From contig NZ_QPMK01000015.1 in NCBI RefSeq assembly GCF_003344785.1, positions 935-64,934 on the forward strand: a DNA stretch of 64,000 nucleotides. The letters run 5' to 3'. The translations under genes and the position numbers were made by a program. Below, one piece after another: positions 26,268 through 34,850 of this stretch (position 1 is its first letter; each line of letters opens with the position of its first letter). The DNA comes from Thalassococcus profundi. Its GTDB lineage: Bacteria > Pseudomonadota > Alphaproteobacteria > Rhodobacterales > Rhodobacteraceae. Below the pieces are notes generated by a model, which was given only the letters and a program-made list of their open reading frames with translations, was not told the DNA's origin and ran no database searches.

Positions 26268-28415
26268 ATGGCAACAAGCTTCGAAAGCCAGAACTGGTAC
26301 CGCGCCGCCCATCTGCGCCCCGCGCTGGCGCGTCGGATCGAGATCTCGCGCCAGACCTTCCGGGGGCAGGTCTGGTATGTGATCCGCAACCCGATGACCG
26401 GCAAGTTCGCCCGCATCACCGAATCCGCGCACTGGCTGGTGGCGCAGATGGACGGCACCCGAAAACTGGGCGAGATCTGGGACGCGGCCTGTGCCGAACT
26501 GGGCGACATGGCGCCGGCGCAGGACGAGCTTCTCGCGCTGATGACGCAGCTTTCGGGGCTGGGCCTGCTGCACACCGACGGCGTGCCCGATGCCGACGGG
26601 ATGTCGGACCGGGCAGGGCGCATGCGGCGCCGGATGCAGGTGATGCGGTTCCTCAACCCGCTGGCGCTACGCTTTCCGCTGTTCGATCCCAACCGGATCC
26701 TTGACGGTCTCTGGCCCTTCGCACGGCCCTTCTTCACCATCTTCGGCGCGCTGGCCTACGTGGCGCTGCTGGTCGCGGGCACGGTTTCGGCCGGTCGGCA
26801 CTGGGACGCGTTGACCGGCAACATCATCGACCGGGTTCTGGCGATGGAAAGCCTGATGCTGCTGGTGCTGGTCTATCCGCTGGTCAAGCTGCTGCACGAA
26901 CTGGGCCACGGCTTTGCGGTCAAGAAATGGGGCGGCGAGGTGCGCGAGGTCGGGGTGATGATGCTGGTCTTCATCCCGGTGCCATATGTGGACGCCTCGG
27001 CCTCGACCGCCTTTCCGGGCAAATGGCAGCGCATCCTCGTCAGCGCCGCCGGCATCCTGGTCGAACTGGGCCTCGCCGCCGGGGCGATGCTTCTTTGGGC
27101 CGAGATGGAGGACGGGCTGGCGCGCGCGGCCTGTTTCAACGTCATGCTGATCGGCGGCGTGTCGACGCTGCTGTTCAACGGCAATCCGCTGCTGCGCTTC
27201 GACGGGTATTTCGTGGCCTCCGACCTGTTGGAGATTCCCAACCTCGGAACGCGCTCGAACCGCTACATCGGCTACCTGATCCAGCGTTACCTCTTCGGCA
27301 ACACCCGCGCCAAGACACCGGTGCGCGCGCCGGGCGAAAGGGGCTGGTTCTTCGTCTACGCCATCGCGGCGTTCGCGTACCGGCTGCTGATCTCGCTTAC
27401 GATTGTGATGATCGTGGCGACGCGATTCTTCATCCTTGGCGCGCTGTTGGCGATCTGGTCGGTGACCTTGATCTTCGTCGTGCCGACCCTCAAGCATCTG
27501 CGCTTTGTCGCCACGTCGCCCGCACTGCGCGGCATCCGGCACCGTGCCGTGACCGTCACCGGTCTGGCGCTGGTTCTGATCGTCGGGCTACTGGGGTTCC
27601 TGCCGGTGCCCTACAGGACCGTGGCGCAGGGCGTCGTCTATGCCCCCTACGAGGCGACGGTGCACGCGACCGAACCCGGTATCGTCGCCACGTTGCACGC
27701 GGCGCCCAACGCCCTGCTTGAACCGGGGCGGCCGATTCTGACTCTGACCGATCCATTTGCCGACTCGCGGCTCGACACCGCGCGGGCAGAGGCGCGGAAG
27801 TACCAGCTGCGCTATGAACAGGCGCTGAGCGAAAGCGCCTATGACATCCGCCTCTGGCGCGCCCAGGCGCTGCGGGCCGAGCAGGAATCCGACCAGTTGC
27901 AGGCGCGGGCGGAAGCGATGGTGCTCACCGCGCCGCGCCGCGGGGTTTTCGTGCTGCCGGAGGCGAGTGACATCGAAGGCCGGTTCCTGATGCGGGGCGA
28001 TGTGGTGGGGTATCTCGTCGACCCGGGCGAGCTGGTGGTGCGCGTGGCCGTGCACCAGGAAAGCGCCGACCTCATCCGATCGCGCGCGAAGGCGGTGTCG
28101 CTGCGCACCGCCGACCGGCTGGAAGACGCACGCCCCGGCCATATCGTGCGCGAAGTGCCGAACGTCGGGCAGCGCATCGCTTCGCGCACCCTGACGACCG
28201 AAGGCGGCGGGCCGTTTGCGCTCGACCCCGAACGCGGGCCCGAGCCGCACACGCTGGAGCCGATCATGCAGTTCGACGTGGCGCCCGACACACCGCTCGA
28301 CGCCGCCGCCATCGGAATGCGGGTGCATGTGCGCATCGACCACGGCGACGAGCCCATCGCCCTGCGCATCGCCCGCCGCGTGCGGCAGGTGTTTCTGAGC
28401 CGGTTCAATGTCTGA
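26268..28415 (+). CDS. PqqD-like / M50 site-2-type metalloprotease / HlyD fusion protein
   Basis: 715 residues. Residues about 10-100 resemble the PqqD fold (VWYVIRNPMTGKFARI, LGEIWDAACAELGD). Several membrane helices follow, carrying the M50 zinc motif HELGH (210-214) and the second motif NGNPLLRFDG, whose Asp is residue 312. Both catalytic parts are intact. After more helices (about 360-440), a periplasmic HlyD-like part (VYAPYEATVHATEPGI, AMVLTAPRRGVFVLPE) fills the C-terminus. Site-2 proteases cleave substrates within or next to the membrane; PqqD domains recognise leader peptides in peptide maturation. I infer recognition and cleavage of a substrate, possibly the LEPR leader of the giant protein, during export. 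It overlaps the next gene by 8 bases. Confidence 0.8.
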   Translation: MATSFESQNWYRAAHLRPALARRIEISRQTFRGQVWYVIRNPMTGKFARITESAHWLVAQMDGTRKLGEIWDAACAELGDMAPAQDELLALMTQLSGLGLLHTDGVPDADGMSDRAGRMRRRMQVMRFLNPLALRFPLFDPNRILDGLWPFARPFFTIFGALAYVALLVAGTVSAGRHWDALTGNIIDRVLAMESLMLLVLVYPLVKLLHELGHGFAVKKWGGEVREVGVMMLVFIPVPYVDASASTAFPGKWQRILVSAAGILVELGLAAGAMLLWAEMEDGLARAACFNVMLIGGVSTLLFNGNPLLRFDGYFVASDLLEIPNLGTRSNRYIGYLIQRYLFGNTRAKTPVRAPGERGWFFVYAIAAFAYRLLISLTIVMIVATRFFILGALLAIWSVTLIFVVPTLKHLRFVATSPALRGIRHRAVTVTGLALVLIVGLLGFLPVPYRTVAQGVVYAPYEATVHATEPGIVATLHAAPNALLEPGRPILTLTDPFADSRLDTARAEARKYQLRYEQALSESAYDIRLWRAQALRAEQESDQLQARAEAMVLTAPRRGVFVLPEASDIEGRFLMRGDVVGYLVDPGELVVRVAVHQESADLIRSRAKAVSLRTADRLEDARPGHIVREVPNVGQRIASRTLTTEGGGPFALDPERGPEPHTLEPIMQFDVAPDTPLDAAAIGMRVHVRIDHGDEPIALRIARRVRQVFLSRFNV

Positions 28416-30399
28416 CCTCTCCGCCCCCCCCACCGGCCTCGGCGCCCATGCCGCGCGTCTGCCGCGTCTGCGCGAGCTGCGCCAGATGGCCCGGGCCGGG
28501 GAGGACGACCGCCCGACCGACTGGCGCTACCACCTCACCGCCGTCTCGGACCGCGCGGTTGGGGTTCTGCGCGACCCGCTGCTACGCCTGCGCCTGCGCC
28601 AGGCCGCCGCGCGCGCCCGACGTCATGCACGCAGGCACATGGAGGGGGACGTGGCGGACCTGTCCGCAGCGCTGGCAGAGCTGGCGCCGAAGCTGCGTCA
28701 GGGCCGCGCCTTCGATGCTCGCACCTGCCGGGCGCTGGGGATCATCGCAGCCGTGATGCAGGCAACACATGGTCTTAAACCATTTCCGTCGCAGCTGATG
28801 GGGGCGCTGGCGCTTTATTCCGGCAGGCTGGTCGAGATGGAAACCGGCTCCGGCAAGACCCTGACCGCGGCGCTGGCCGCGGCACTTGCCGCGCTTGCGG
28901 GCGAGGATGTGCACGTCGTCACCGCCAACGACTACCTCGCTGCGCGCGATCATGCCCAATTCGAGCCTTTCTTTAATGCGATGGGGCTGAGTACGGGGTT
29001 GATCATGCACAGCGTGCCGCCACCCGACCGCGGGCCCTTGTACCGCGCGCGGGTGATCTATGCGTCCAACAAGGAAATCGCCTTCGACTACCTGCGCAAC
29101 CGGATCGTCCTGGGCGGCGCCCGCGCGGCGGTGCGCCTGTCGCTCGAAGCGGTGAACGGTGCGGGCGCGCGGGCATTGGGGCTGACGATGAACGGCCTTC
29201 CCTTTGCCATCGTGGACGAGGCGGATTCGGTGCTGATTGACGAATGCCGAACACCTCTTATCATCTCGGAAACCGGCGCACCGGACCCGGACTGGCCCCG
29301 CGATGCCATTGCCCTGGCCGGCACGCTGGCCGAAGGCCGCGACTATACCGTGGACCGCGAACGCCGCCATGTCACGCTGACGCCGCGCGGCGAGACGCGG
29401 CTGGCAGAGGCGGGCGAGACGATGGGCGGCATCTGGCGCAACGCGGTGCGGCGCGACCATGCCGCCGTTCAAGCGCTGAGCGCCGAACATCTCTTCGTTC
29501 GGGACGAGCATTATATCGTCCGCGACGGCAAGGTGGCGCTGATCGATGAATTCAGCGGCCGGGTGGCCGAGGACCGGGCACTGGGAGACGGGCTGCAACA
29601 GATTGTCGAGGCGCGCGAATCCGTGGCTGTGACCGGGCGGCGCATCACCCGCGGGCGGATGACCTACCAGCGCTTCTTCCGACGGTACCGCCGACTTGCC
29701 GGCATGACCGGCACCGCACGCGAGGTGGCGGGCGAATTCCGTGCCGTCTACGGTCTGCAGGTGATTGCGCTGCCGCCGCACCGACGGTCGCGGCGCAAAT
29801 ACGGCCGCGTACGCATCTTCGCGACCGAGGACCGCAAGTGGTGCGCCGTTGCGGCGCGCGCGGCGCGGATCGCGACACAGGGCCGTCCCGTGCTGCTGGC
29901 CACGCGCACCATCCGCGCCAGCATGGCGCTTTCCGACGCGCTGACCGATGCGGGTCTCGAACACACGCTGCTGAACGCAGCGCAGGACGGCGACGAGGCC
30001 GCGATAATCGCCGAAGCAGGCCGTCCGGGGCGGATCACGCTGGCCACCAACATGGCCGGGCGCGGTGTCGACATCCAGCTGGACGACGCGGTGCGCCAGG
30101 CGGGCGGGCTGCACCTGATTTTGACCGAGCTCAACGAGGCGGCGCGGATCGACCGGCAGGTGATCGGCCGCTGCGCCCGGCAGGGCGATCCCGGCACGTG
30201 CGAGGTCTACCTGTCGCGCGACGACGGAATCGTGGAGAAATTCGGCTCGCGCCGCGCGCGGTCGTTTCTTGGCGGCTGGGTGCATCTGCGCAAGGCGCAA
30301 CGCCGCGCCGAACGGCTCTTGGCGCAGGCCCGGCTCGACCTATTGCGGCACGATCTGAGCCGCGACGAACATCTTGGATTTCTCGGAGGAAGCGAATGA
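28408..30399 (+). CDS. Shortened SecA-like translocase ATPase
   Basis: 663 residues against about 900 for housekeeping SecA. Visible motor motifs: FPSQLMGALAL before the Walker A METGSGKT (144-151); VVTANDYLAARD; Walker B VDEAD (269-273) in the SecA-specific context SVLIDECRTPLIIS; MTGTAREVAGEF; the late motif ATNMAGRGVDIQL (about 544-556); and IDRQVIGRCARQGDPG. The chain ends soon after, so the helical wing/scaffold remainder and the C-terminal zinc finger of SecA are absent. An extra roughly 100-residue Arg-rich head replaces the normal N-terminus. It starts inside the end of the M50 gene and overlaps the next gene by ATGA, so it is a true operon member. It is probably a dedicated accessory SecA for the giant protein. 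Homology is clear; the substrate is inferred. Confidence 0.88.
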   Translation: MSDLSAPPTGLGAHAARLPRLRELRQMARAGEDDRPTDWRYHLTAVSDRAVGVLRDPLLRLRLRQAAARARRHARRHMEGDVADLSAALAELAPKLRQGRAFDARTCRALGIIAAVMQATHGLKPFPSQLMGALALYSGRLVEMETGSGKTLTAALAAALAALAGEDVHVVTANDYLAARDHAQFEPFFNAMGLSTGLIMHSVPPPDRGPLYRARVIYASNKEIAFDYLRNRIVLGGARAAVRLSLEAVNGAGARALGLTMNGLPFAIVDEADSVLIDECRTPLIISETGAPDPDWPRDAIALAGTLAEGRDYTVDRERRHVTLTPRGETRLAEAGETMGGIWRNAVRRDHAAVQALSAEHLFVRDEHYIVRDGKVALIDEFSGRVAEDRALGDGLQQIVEARESVAVTGRRITRGRMTYQRFFRRYRRLAGMTGTAREVAGEFRAVYGLQVIALPPHRRSRRKYGRVRIFATEDRKWCAVAARAARIATQGRPVLLATRTIRASMALSDALTDAGLEHTLLNAAQDGDEAAIIAEAGRPGRITLATNMAGRGVDIQLDDAVRQAGGLHLILTELNEAARIDRQVIGRCARQGDPGTCEVYLSRDDGIVEKFGSRRARSFLGGWVHLRKAQRRAERLLAQARLDLLRHDLSRDEHLGFLGGSE

Positions 30400-31205
30400 G
30401 AACTCGGGCCTTGTGCATGGCGGCGGCGCTGACCGTACACTCCGTGCAGACAGCAGCCGCGCAATCCGAGGTCGATTGCGTTCTAGAACCCGCGGCCCGC
30501 GTCACGATCTCGGCCAAAGCCGAAGGCACGATCCGCGAAATTCCGGTGGGGCGGGGCGATCTGGTGGAAAAGGGCGATCTGCTGGTCCGCCTCGACGCCG
30601 AACTCGAATCTCTGCAACTCGAGCTGGCCCAAGCTCGCGCAGAGTCCGATCTCGACCTACGGGGCCAGCGTGAGCGGCTGTTGCTACGGCAGAAGGAATA
30701 CGACCGGGTCGAACAGCTGTCTCAGCGCAATATCGCGGCGACCAGCGCCCTGGACGATGCAGGGATCGAATTGTCGCTCACGGAATTGGCATTGGAACAG
30801 GCCAAATTTGACCGCAAGCTCGCAGCGATCGAGGTTCGCCAGGCGCAAGCTCTGCTCGACCGGCGGTCGGTGCAAAGCCCTTTGACCGGGCGGGTGGTCG
30901 CGGTCGATGCGGCAGTCGGCGAATTCGCCAACGAACAGACCAGCATCATGGAGATCGTGCAGACCGATCCTATACACGTCGAGGTTTTTGCGCCGGGCGA
31001 GCTCTTTGGACGGATCACCGAAGGCGAAATCCACGAGGTTGTTCTGATGCCGCCGCTTGATGGACGTTTCAATGCGACCGTCGCGGTCGTCGACCGGCTG
31101 TTCGACACGGCCAGCGGCACGTTCGGCGTGCGGCTGGAAATCGACAATCCCAAGTCCATTGTGCCGTCCGGGGCGCGTTGCCGGATTCTGTTCGGCGCGG
31201 GCTGA
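30396..31205 (+). CDS. Small secreted HlyD-like adaptor protein
   Basis: 269 residues. The ATG at 30396 overlaps the SecA-like stop (ATGA) and has GGAGGAAG in front. A signal peptide is visible (MRTRALCMAAALTVHSV, cleavage near AAAQS). The body has the HlyD/RND-adaptor plan: half-motif VTISAKAEGTIREIPVGRGD, a coiled-coil hairpin (about 65-150), then VQSPLTGRVVAVDAAVGEF and a beta-barrel ending GARCRILFGAG. Unlike the two larger fusions it has no membrane anchor and should be periplasmic. It is the third HlyD-like protein in a row, which suggests they assemble together into a periplasmic conduit. An IS1182-type element begins about 140 bases downstream. Confidence 0.82.
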   Translation: MRTRALCMAAALTVHSVQTAAAQSEVDCVLEPAARVTISAKAEGTIREIPVGRGDLVEKGDLLVRLDAELESLQLELAQARAESDLDLRGQRERLLLRQKEYDRVEQLSQRNIAATSALDDAGIELSLTELALEQAKFDRKLAAIEVRQAQALLDRRSVQSPLTGRVVAVDAAVGEFANEQTSIMEIVQTDPIHVEVFAPGELFGRITEGEIHEVVLMPPLDGRFNATVAVVDRLFDTASGTFGVRLEIDNPKSIVPSGARCRILFGAG

Positions 31206-32862
31206 CGGGGCCGCATCACAGCGCACTCGGTCCCCCATCTGCGCCGCAGCAACCGAGGAACAACTCAAAAAAGAGGTGCCTAGTCGATTGCCAGCGGAAA
31301 GATTCTGCGCTCGCGAACAGGAGTTTTTCCACAGGATGGGCGGATTTTGTTGAAGAAGTCGTGTGGAAAGAGCGGTATTCTCTGCCCGTGCTTTCAGGCG
31401 ATGCGATTGGGTCCGGGCCATCACCCGTTGCGCCGCAACGAGGCCGTCATCTTACCGCTCAGCTCACGTTGCGGGCTCCTGGAATACGCACTGTGGCCGT
31501 AGCTTCGCGAGTTTTTGGAGGTTCTGGGCAATGGCGGCGAGGAGGAATTCATCCTTGGCGCCGTTTGGACCACGCAGGCGCAGCCTGCTCAGGCCGAGTA
31601 TGCGCTTCAGGTGGGCAAAGAGCATCTCGACCTTCTTCCGCTTGTCGCGGGACACCTTGTAGGCATTGGTCTTACGGCATTCACGGGCGAACTCGCGTGC
31701 TTCCTCGTGGGGCTCGCGGGTCACGTATCGCGCCTCCGCTTTCAGGCAGCAAATCTCCTTGGACGGGCACACCTGGCAGGTCGCCTTGAAGGCGCGGTAT
31801 TTCTTCCGCCCGCTGGGCTCCTGACCCCGGTTCGGATCAGAGTAGTTCCGGCGGAATTGTTTGAGGGCATGGCCCTCGGGGCAGATGTATTGATCGTGTG
31901 CCTCATCCCATTCGAAGTCTGATCGTGAGAAGGTCCCATCCGTCCGCTCCGACTTGTCGAGCACGGGGATGAAGGGAATGATGCTGCGCTTCTTGACCAG
32001 CCATCCGAGGTTCTCGGCATTGCCGTAGGCGGTGTCGGCCGCCAGCCAGTCGGGCCGGATCCCGAACCGCTTCTCGGTCCTGTCGAGCATGGTGCGCGAG
32101 GCACCGACTTCGGCCTGGCGGATCGCCCGCGTGGCCTCGACGTCCATGATCACCGAGTTCTTGGTGTCGATCAGGTAATTGGTGGCAAAGACACAATACG
32201 GGCGGCTTTCCTCGGCGCGGGTCCATTGCGCGGCAGGATCGGACTTGGCCACGAACTTCGGCTGGACCGGCGACGCGGCTCCGAAGGCGGCGTTATCCAG
32301 CGTCTCCAGATATTCCTGCGCCGCCCGGTTCCCGGCTGCGCGAGCGACCTGCGGGCTCCAATCCTCGGCCGGGATGGACCGGACCTTGTTCGCATCGGCA
32401 GAGATCAGGCTGGCATCAACGGCGAAGCCCTCGCCAGAAACCAGATCCTCCTTCAGACACCGCTCGACTGTAGACTCGAACACTTGCCGCAGCAGGTTGC
32501 TTTCCCGGAACTTGCCATGGCCGTAGCGCGAGAAGGTCGAGTGGTCGGGGACTTTCCCCTTTAGGCCCAGCCGGCAAAACCAGCGATAGGCCAGGTTCAG
32601 ATGGACCTTATCGCAGAGGCGGCGCTTTGACCGGATGCCCATGACATATCCGATCACAAGCATCCGGATGATGAGTTCGGGATCGATGGAGGGACGCCCG
32701 AGATGGCTGTAGAACGGGCGTAGCGCGTCCCGCAGGCTGTCACCATCAAGGATCAGATTGATCACACGCAGGATGTGTTTGGCCGGGACGTGCCGCTTGA
32801 CCTGCTCCCCTGAAAAGTCCTCGATTTGAGGTTAGCCTGTTCTCCAACGAAGGAGACAGACG

Positions 32863-33129
32863 ATGAAGAGAAGCCGTTTCAGTGAAGAGCAGATCATTGG
32901 CATTCTGAAGGAGCACCAATCTGGACTGGGCGCGAAGGAGCTGTGTCGCAAGCATGGGATCAGCGATGCGACGTTCTACAAGTGGCGGTCCAAGTATGGC
33001 GGCATGGAGGTATCTGACGCGCGGCGTTTGAAGACGCTGGAGTCCGAGAACGCCAAGCTGAAGAAGATGCTCGCCGAGCAGATGATGGATGTGGTTACGC
33101 TGAAAGAGATGCTCGGAAAAAACTTCTGA
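32863..33129 (+). CDS. IS3-family transposase OrfA (nested element)
   Basis: 88 residues, MKRSRFSEEQIIGILKEHQSG, with AAGGAGACAG in front as ribosome binding site. It has the helix-turn-helix (ISDATFYKWRSKYGGME) and zipper (LKTLESENAKLKKMLAEQ) of IS3 OrfA and ends MLGKNF. It is intact and could bind the inverted repeats, but the matching OrfB is broken. A frameshift heptamer overlaps the last codons. Confidence 0.92.
   Translation: MKRSRFSEEQIIGILKEHQSGLGAKELCRKHGISDATFYKWRSKYGGMEVSDARRLKTLESENAKLKKMLAEQMMDVVTLKEMLGKNF
33117..33123 (+). other. A-AAA-AAC slippery heptamer for OrfAB production
   Basis: In the OrfA frame the last codons read GGA AAA AAC TTC TGA. A -1 slip on A-AAA-AAC gives KKLLRPGSRRNAVNWAM, joining OrfA to OrfB without a stop. 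The heptamer matches the known -1 frameshift class; use is inferred. Confidence 0.55.
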
Positions 33130-33152
33130 GGCCCGGTTCGAGGAGAAATGCT

Positions 33153-33976
33153 GTGAACTGGGCCATGAAGACCAAGGGCTACAATCAGCGAAGCGCCTGT
33201 GCGCTGGCCGGGATCGATCCGCGTGTCTGTCTATCGACGGACGTCGAAGCGGCCGGCAGACACCGCGTTGCGCGCCAGGATGAAGGGGCTGGCGTCCGAA
33301 CGGCGAAGGTTCGGGTATCGGCGGCTCCACATTCTGCTGAAGCGAAGGCTGGGCGGTGAACTGGAAGAAACTGTACCGGATCTACCGGGAAGAAGGGTTA
33401 ACCGTTCGTAAACGGGGCGGACGCAAGCGCGCAGTGGGCACCAGGACGCCCATGGCGATCCCACAGGGGCCGAACCAGAGGTGGTCGCTCGACTTCATGT
33501 CGGACGCGCTGGAAGACGGGCGTCGGTTCCGGGTGCTGAATGTGATTGATGACTTCAGCAGGGAATGCCTGGCCGCCGTCGTGGATACCTCCATTGGCGG
33601 CGCGCGTGTCGCCCGTGAGCTGGATCGCATTGCCGAACTGCGAGGCTATCCTTGCCTGGTGGTCTCGGACAACGGGACGGAACTGACATCGAATGCGATG
33701 CTGAAATGGCAGGAAGACCGCAAGGTTGATTGGCACTACATCGCGCCAGGCAAGCCCATGCAAAACGGCCTGGTGGAGAGCTTCAACGGGCGGATGCGAG
33801 AGGAGTGCCTCAACGAGCATCTGTTTCCGTCTCTGCGCCATGCCTGCCGCATGATCGCGGCATGGCGCGACGACTACAATCAACACCGCCCGCATTCGAG
33901 CCTCGACGGACTCACCCCGCGGGAGTATCACCAACGGTCAGAAGAGGACCAAAACCTGAACAGAGCTAACCTATAA
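33153..33976 (+). pseudogene. IS3-family transposase OrfB with two frameshifts
   Basis: The frame starts at GTG (VNWAMKTKGYNQRSACALAGIDPRV). Near 33225 a GTCTGTC repeat shows a 4-base duplication that shifts the frame; reading resumes as YRRTSKRPADTALRARMKGL and [12 protein letters not shown]. Near 33345 two bases are missing (expected CGA-GA-AGG), and the frame resumes as [20 protein letters not shown] through the full integrase core ([36 protein letters not shown]). All three DDE acidic residues are present in the last part (D, D and E contexts as quoted). The enzyme cannot be made as one chain unless the sequence has errors. Confidence 0.88.
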
Positions 33977-34324
33977 ACGCGGACTCCAAGGGGAGCAGGT
34001 CACGCTCAAGATTGAACTCGTAGAACAGCTGCGCCGGAGCTTCCTGCCTGCCCATCATCCCGAAATCCTCCCATCCTCCCATAGTTGAGTGAATCGAAAG
34101 ACTTGCCGAACCGCAACAATGACTTTTTCAACAGCATGGGCGGGGAGCGGACCTTCGCCGCGGTCGCGAAGGCACCTCGGTCACACCGTTGAAGCGGACA
34201 TTCATCCGAGAACCACGACCGGATCCAGCCAGGTCGACACTTAGGGCGGAGAGCGGACATTCTCTGCAAATACGGAGTCGCAGGGTGCACTCGGCAGAAG
34301 CTGACATTCAGAGCAACCAGAGTT

Positions 34325-34806
34325 TTCTTTGCCCATGTTCAACGGTTCCTCTATCTGGTTGCCATCACAGACTGGTTCACCCGCGAGGTTCTGGCCTCGT
34401 GGATATCGAACACACTCGAAGTGGACTTTTGTGTGGAGGCGTTGAACGAAGCGATCCACCGCTTCGGCCCGTCCGAGATCATGAATACCGATCAGGCGTC
34501 GCAGTTCACGTCCTTCGCCTTGGATCGACCGTCTGAAGCGGGTCGGCACGCGGATCTCGATGGACGGCAAGGGCCGGTGTCTCGACACCGTTTTGACAGA
34601 GCGTCGATGACGTTCGCCGAAGCAAGGGTGCGTTTAGCTTCGCGCCCGGAAGACCGGATCGAAGACCAAGGCCGGCGCTGGCCGTTGGATCGCCTTCTGC
34701 AAGCAACAGCGGCCCCTTGCCGCCTATGGCGGACAACCGTCCGCCGTGGTCTGCCCGAGTCCGACCAAATCCGAATGGAAAGGACAGGGAGTAGCCTGGA
34801 CGACCC
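34325..34806 (+). pseudogene. Decayed IS3 OrfB remnant
   Basis: Open from about 34325, the sequence reads FLYLVAITDWFTREVLASW and DFCVEALNEAIHRFGPSEI, then MNTDQASQFTSFA, a clear IS3 integrase core. A frame change follows near 34520: the next frame gives WIDRLKRVGTRISMDGKGRC. Homology returns after a gap near 34640-34750 as TGSKTKAGAGRWIAF and YGGQPSAVV. N-terminal parts are missing and the catalytic Glu region (34610-34640) is degraded. The 34134-34320 stretch before it holds no gene but several copies of AGCGGACATT-like words, a decayed repeat seen elsewhere in the window. Confidence 0.8.
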
Positions 34807-34830
34807 CGGGAGCTGTTCCATGATATGAGA

Positions 34831-34850
34831 GTCCCGCGCCGGCGCGGGAC
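34831..34850. repeat. Perfect 20-base palindrome before the GH8 gene
   Basis: GTCCCGCGCC at 34831-34840 is followed directly by its reverse complement GGCGCGGGAC at 34841-34850. It ends exactly where the longest GH8 frame starts with ATG. In RNA it would form a very stable stem that would hide any ribosome binding site of that ATG, which argues for a start further in. It could be an operator, a terminator relic of the adjacent IS, or an IS end. Confidence 0.6.

Larger units (their letters stand above)
32798..34002 (+). mobile_element. Nested IS3-family element with 4-base target duplication
   Basis: Left end TGACCTGCTCCCCT at 32798, right end AGGGGAGCAGGTCA finishing at 34002; these are near-perfect inverted repeats extending inward to AAGTCC/GGACTC. 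The element is 1205 bases long. The flanks carry CGCT at 32794-32797 and again at 34003-34006, the target-site duplication. It sits within codon 20 or so of the IS1182 transposase. Its own integrase is frameshifted. Confidence 0.9.
31464..34058 (-). pseudogene. IS1182 transposase gene split by an insertion
   Basis: The gene starts at 34058 on the minus strand (MMGRQEAPAQLFYEF, with GGAGG upstream), runs to 34003, is interrupted, and resumes at 32797 to the stop at 31464. Joining the parts and dropping one CGCT repeat restores FNLERHVPAKHILRVINLIL, the usual start of IS1182 transposases. The rest is a full-length DDE transposase with FYSHLGRPSIDPELIIRM, HLNLAYRWFCRLGL, VPDHSTFSRYG and a C-terminal half with the CPEGHALKQF and Cys-rich VCPSKEICCLKAE motifs. 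No stop or frameshift was seen other than the insertion, so inactivation is recent. Confidence 0.88.
31348..34133 (-). mobile_element. IS1182-family insertion sequence, interrupted by an IS3 element
   Basis: The ends are marked by TGTTGAAGAAGTC at 31348-31360 and its inverted near-match GACTTTTTCAACA at 34121-34133, a typical IS1182-type terminus. Removing the nested IS3 (1205 bases) and one copy of its target repeat leaves about 1.58 kb, the normal size for this family. I could not find a clear target duplication outside the ends. The element separates the giant-protein module from the polysaccharide genes. Confidence 0.8.

Noticed and set aside
2583-31205. Plain type I secretion (HlyB/HlyD/TolC) for the giant protein
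   Set aside because: HlyD-like proteins are present, but no ABC ATPase or TolC gene is in the window. It cannot be excluded that they are elsewhere in the genome, so this is kept as the main alternative rather than a call.
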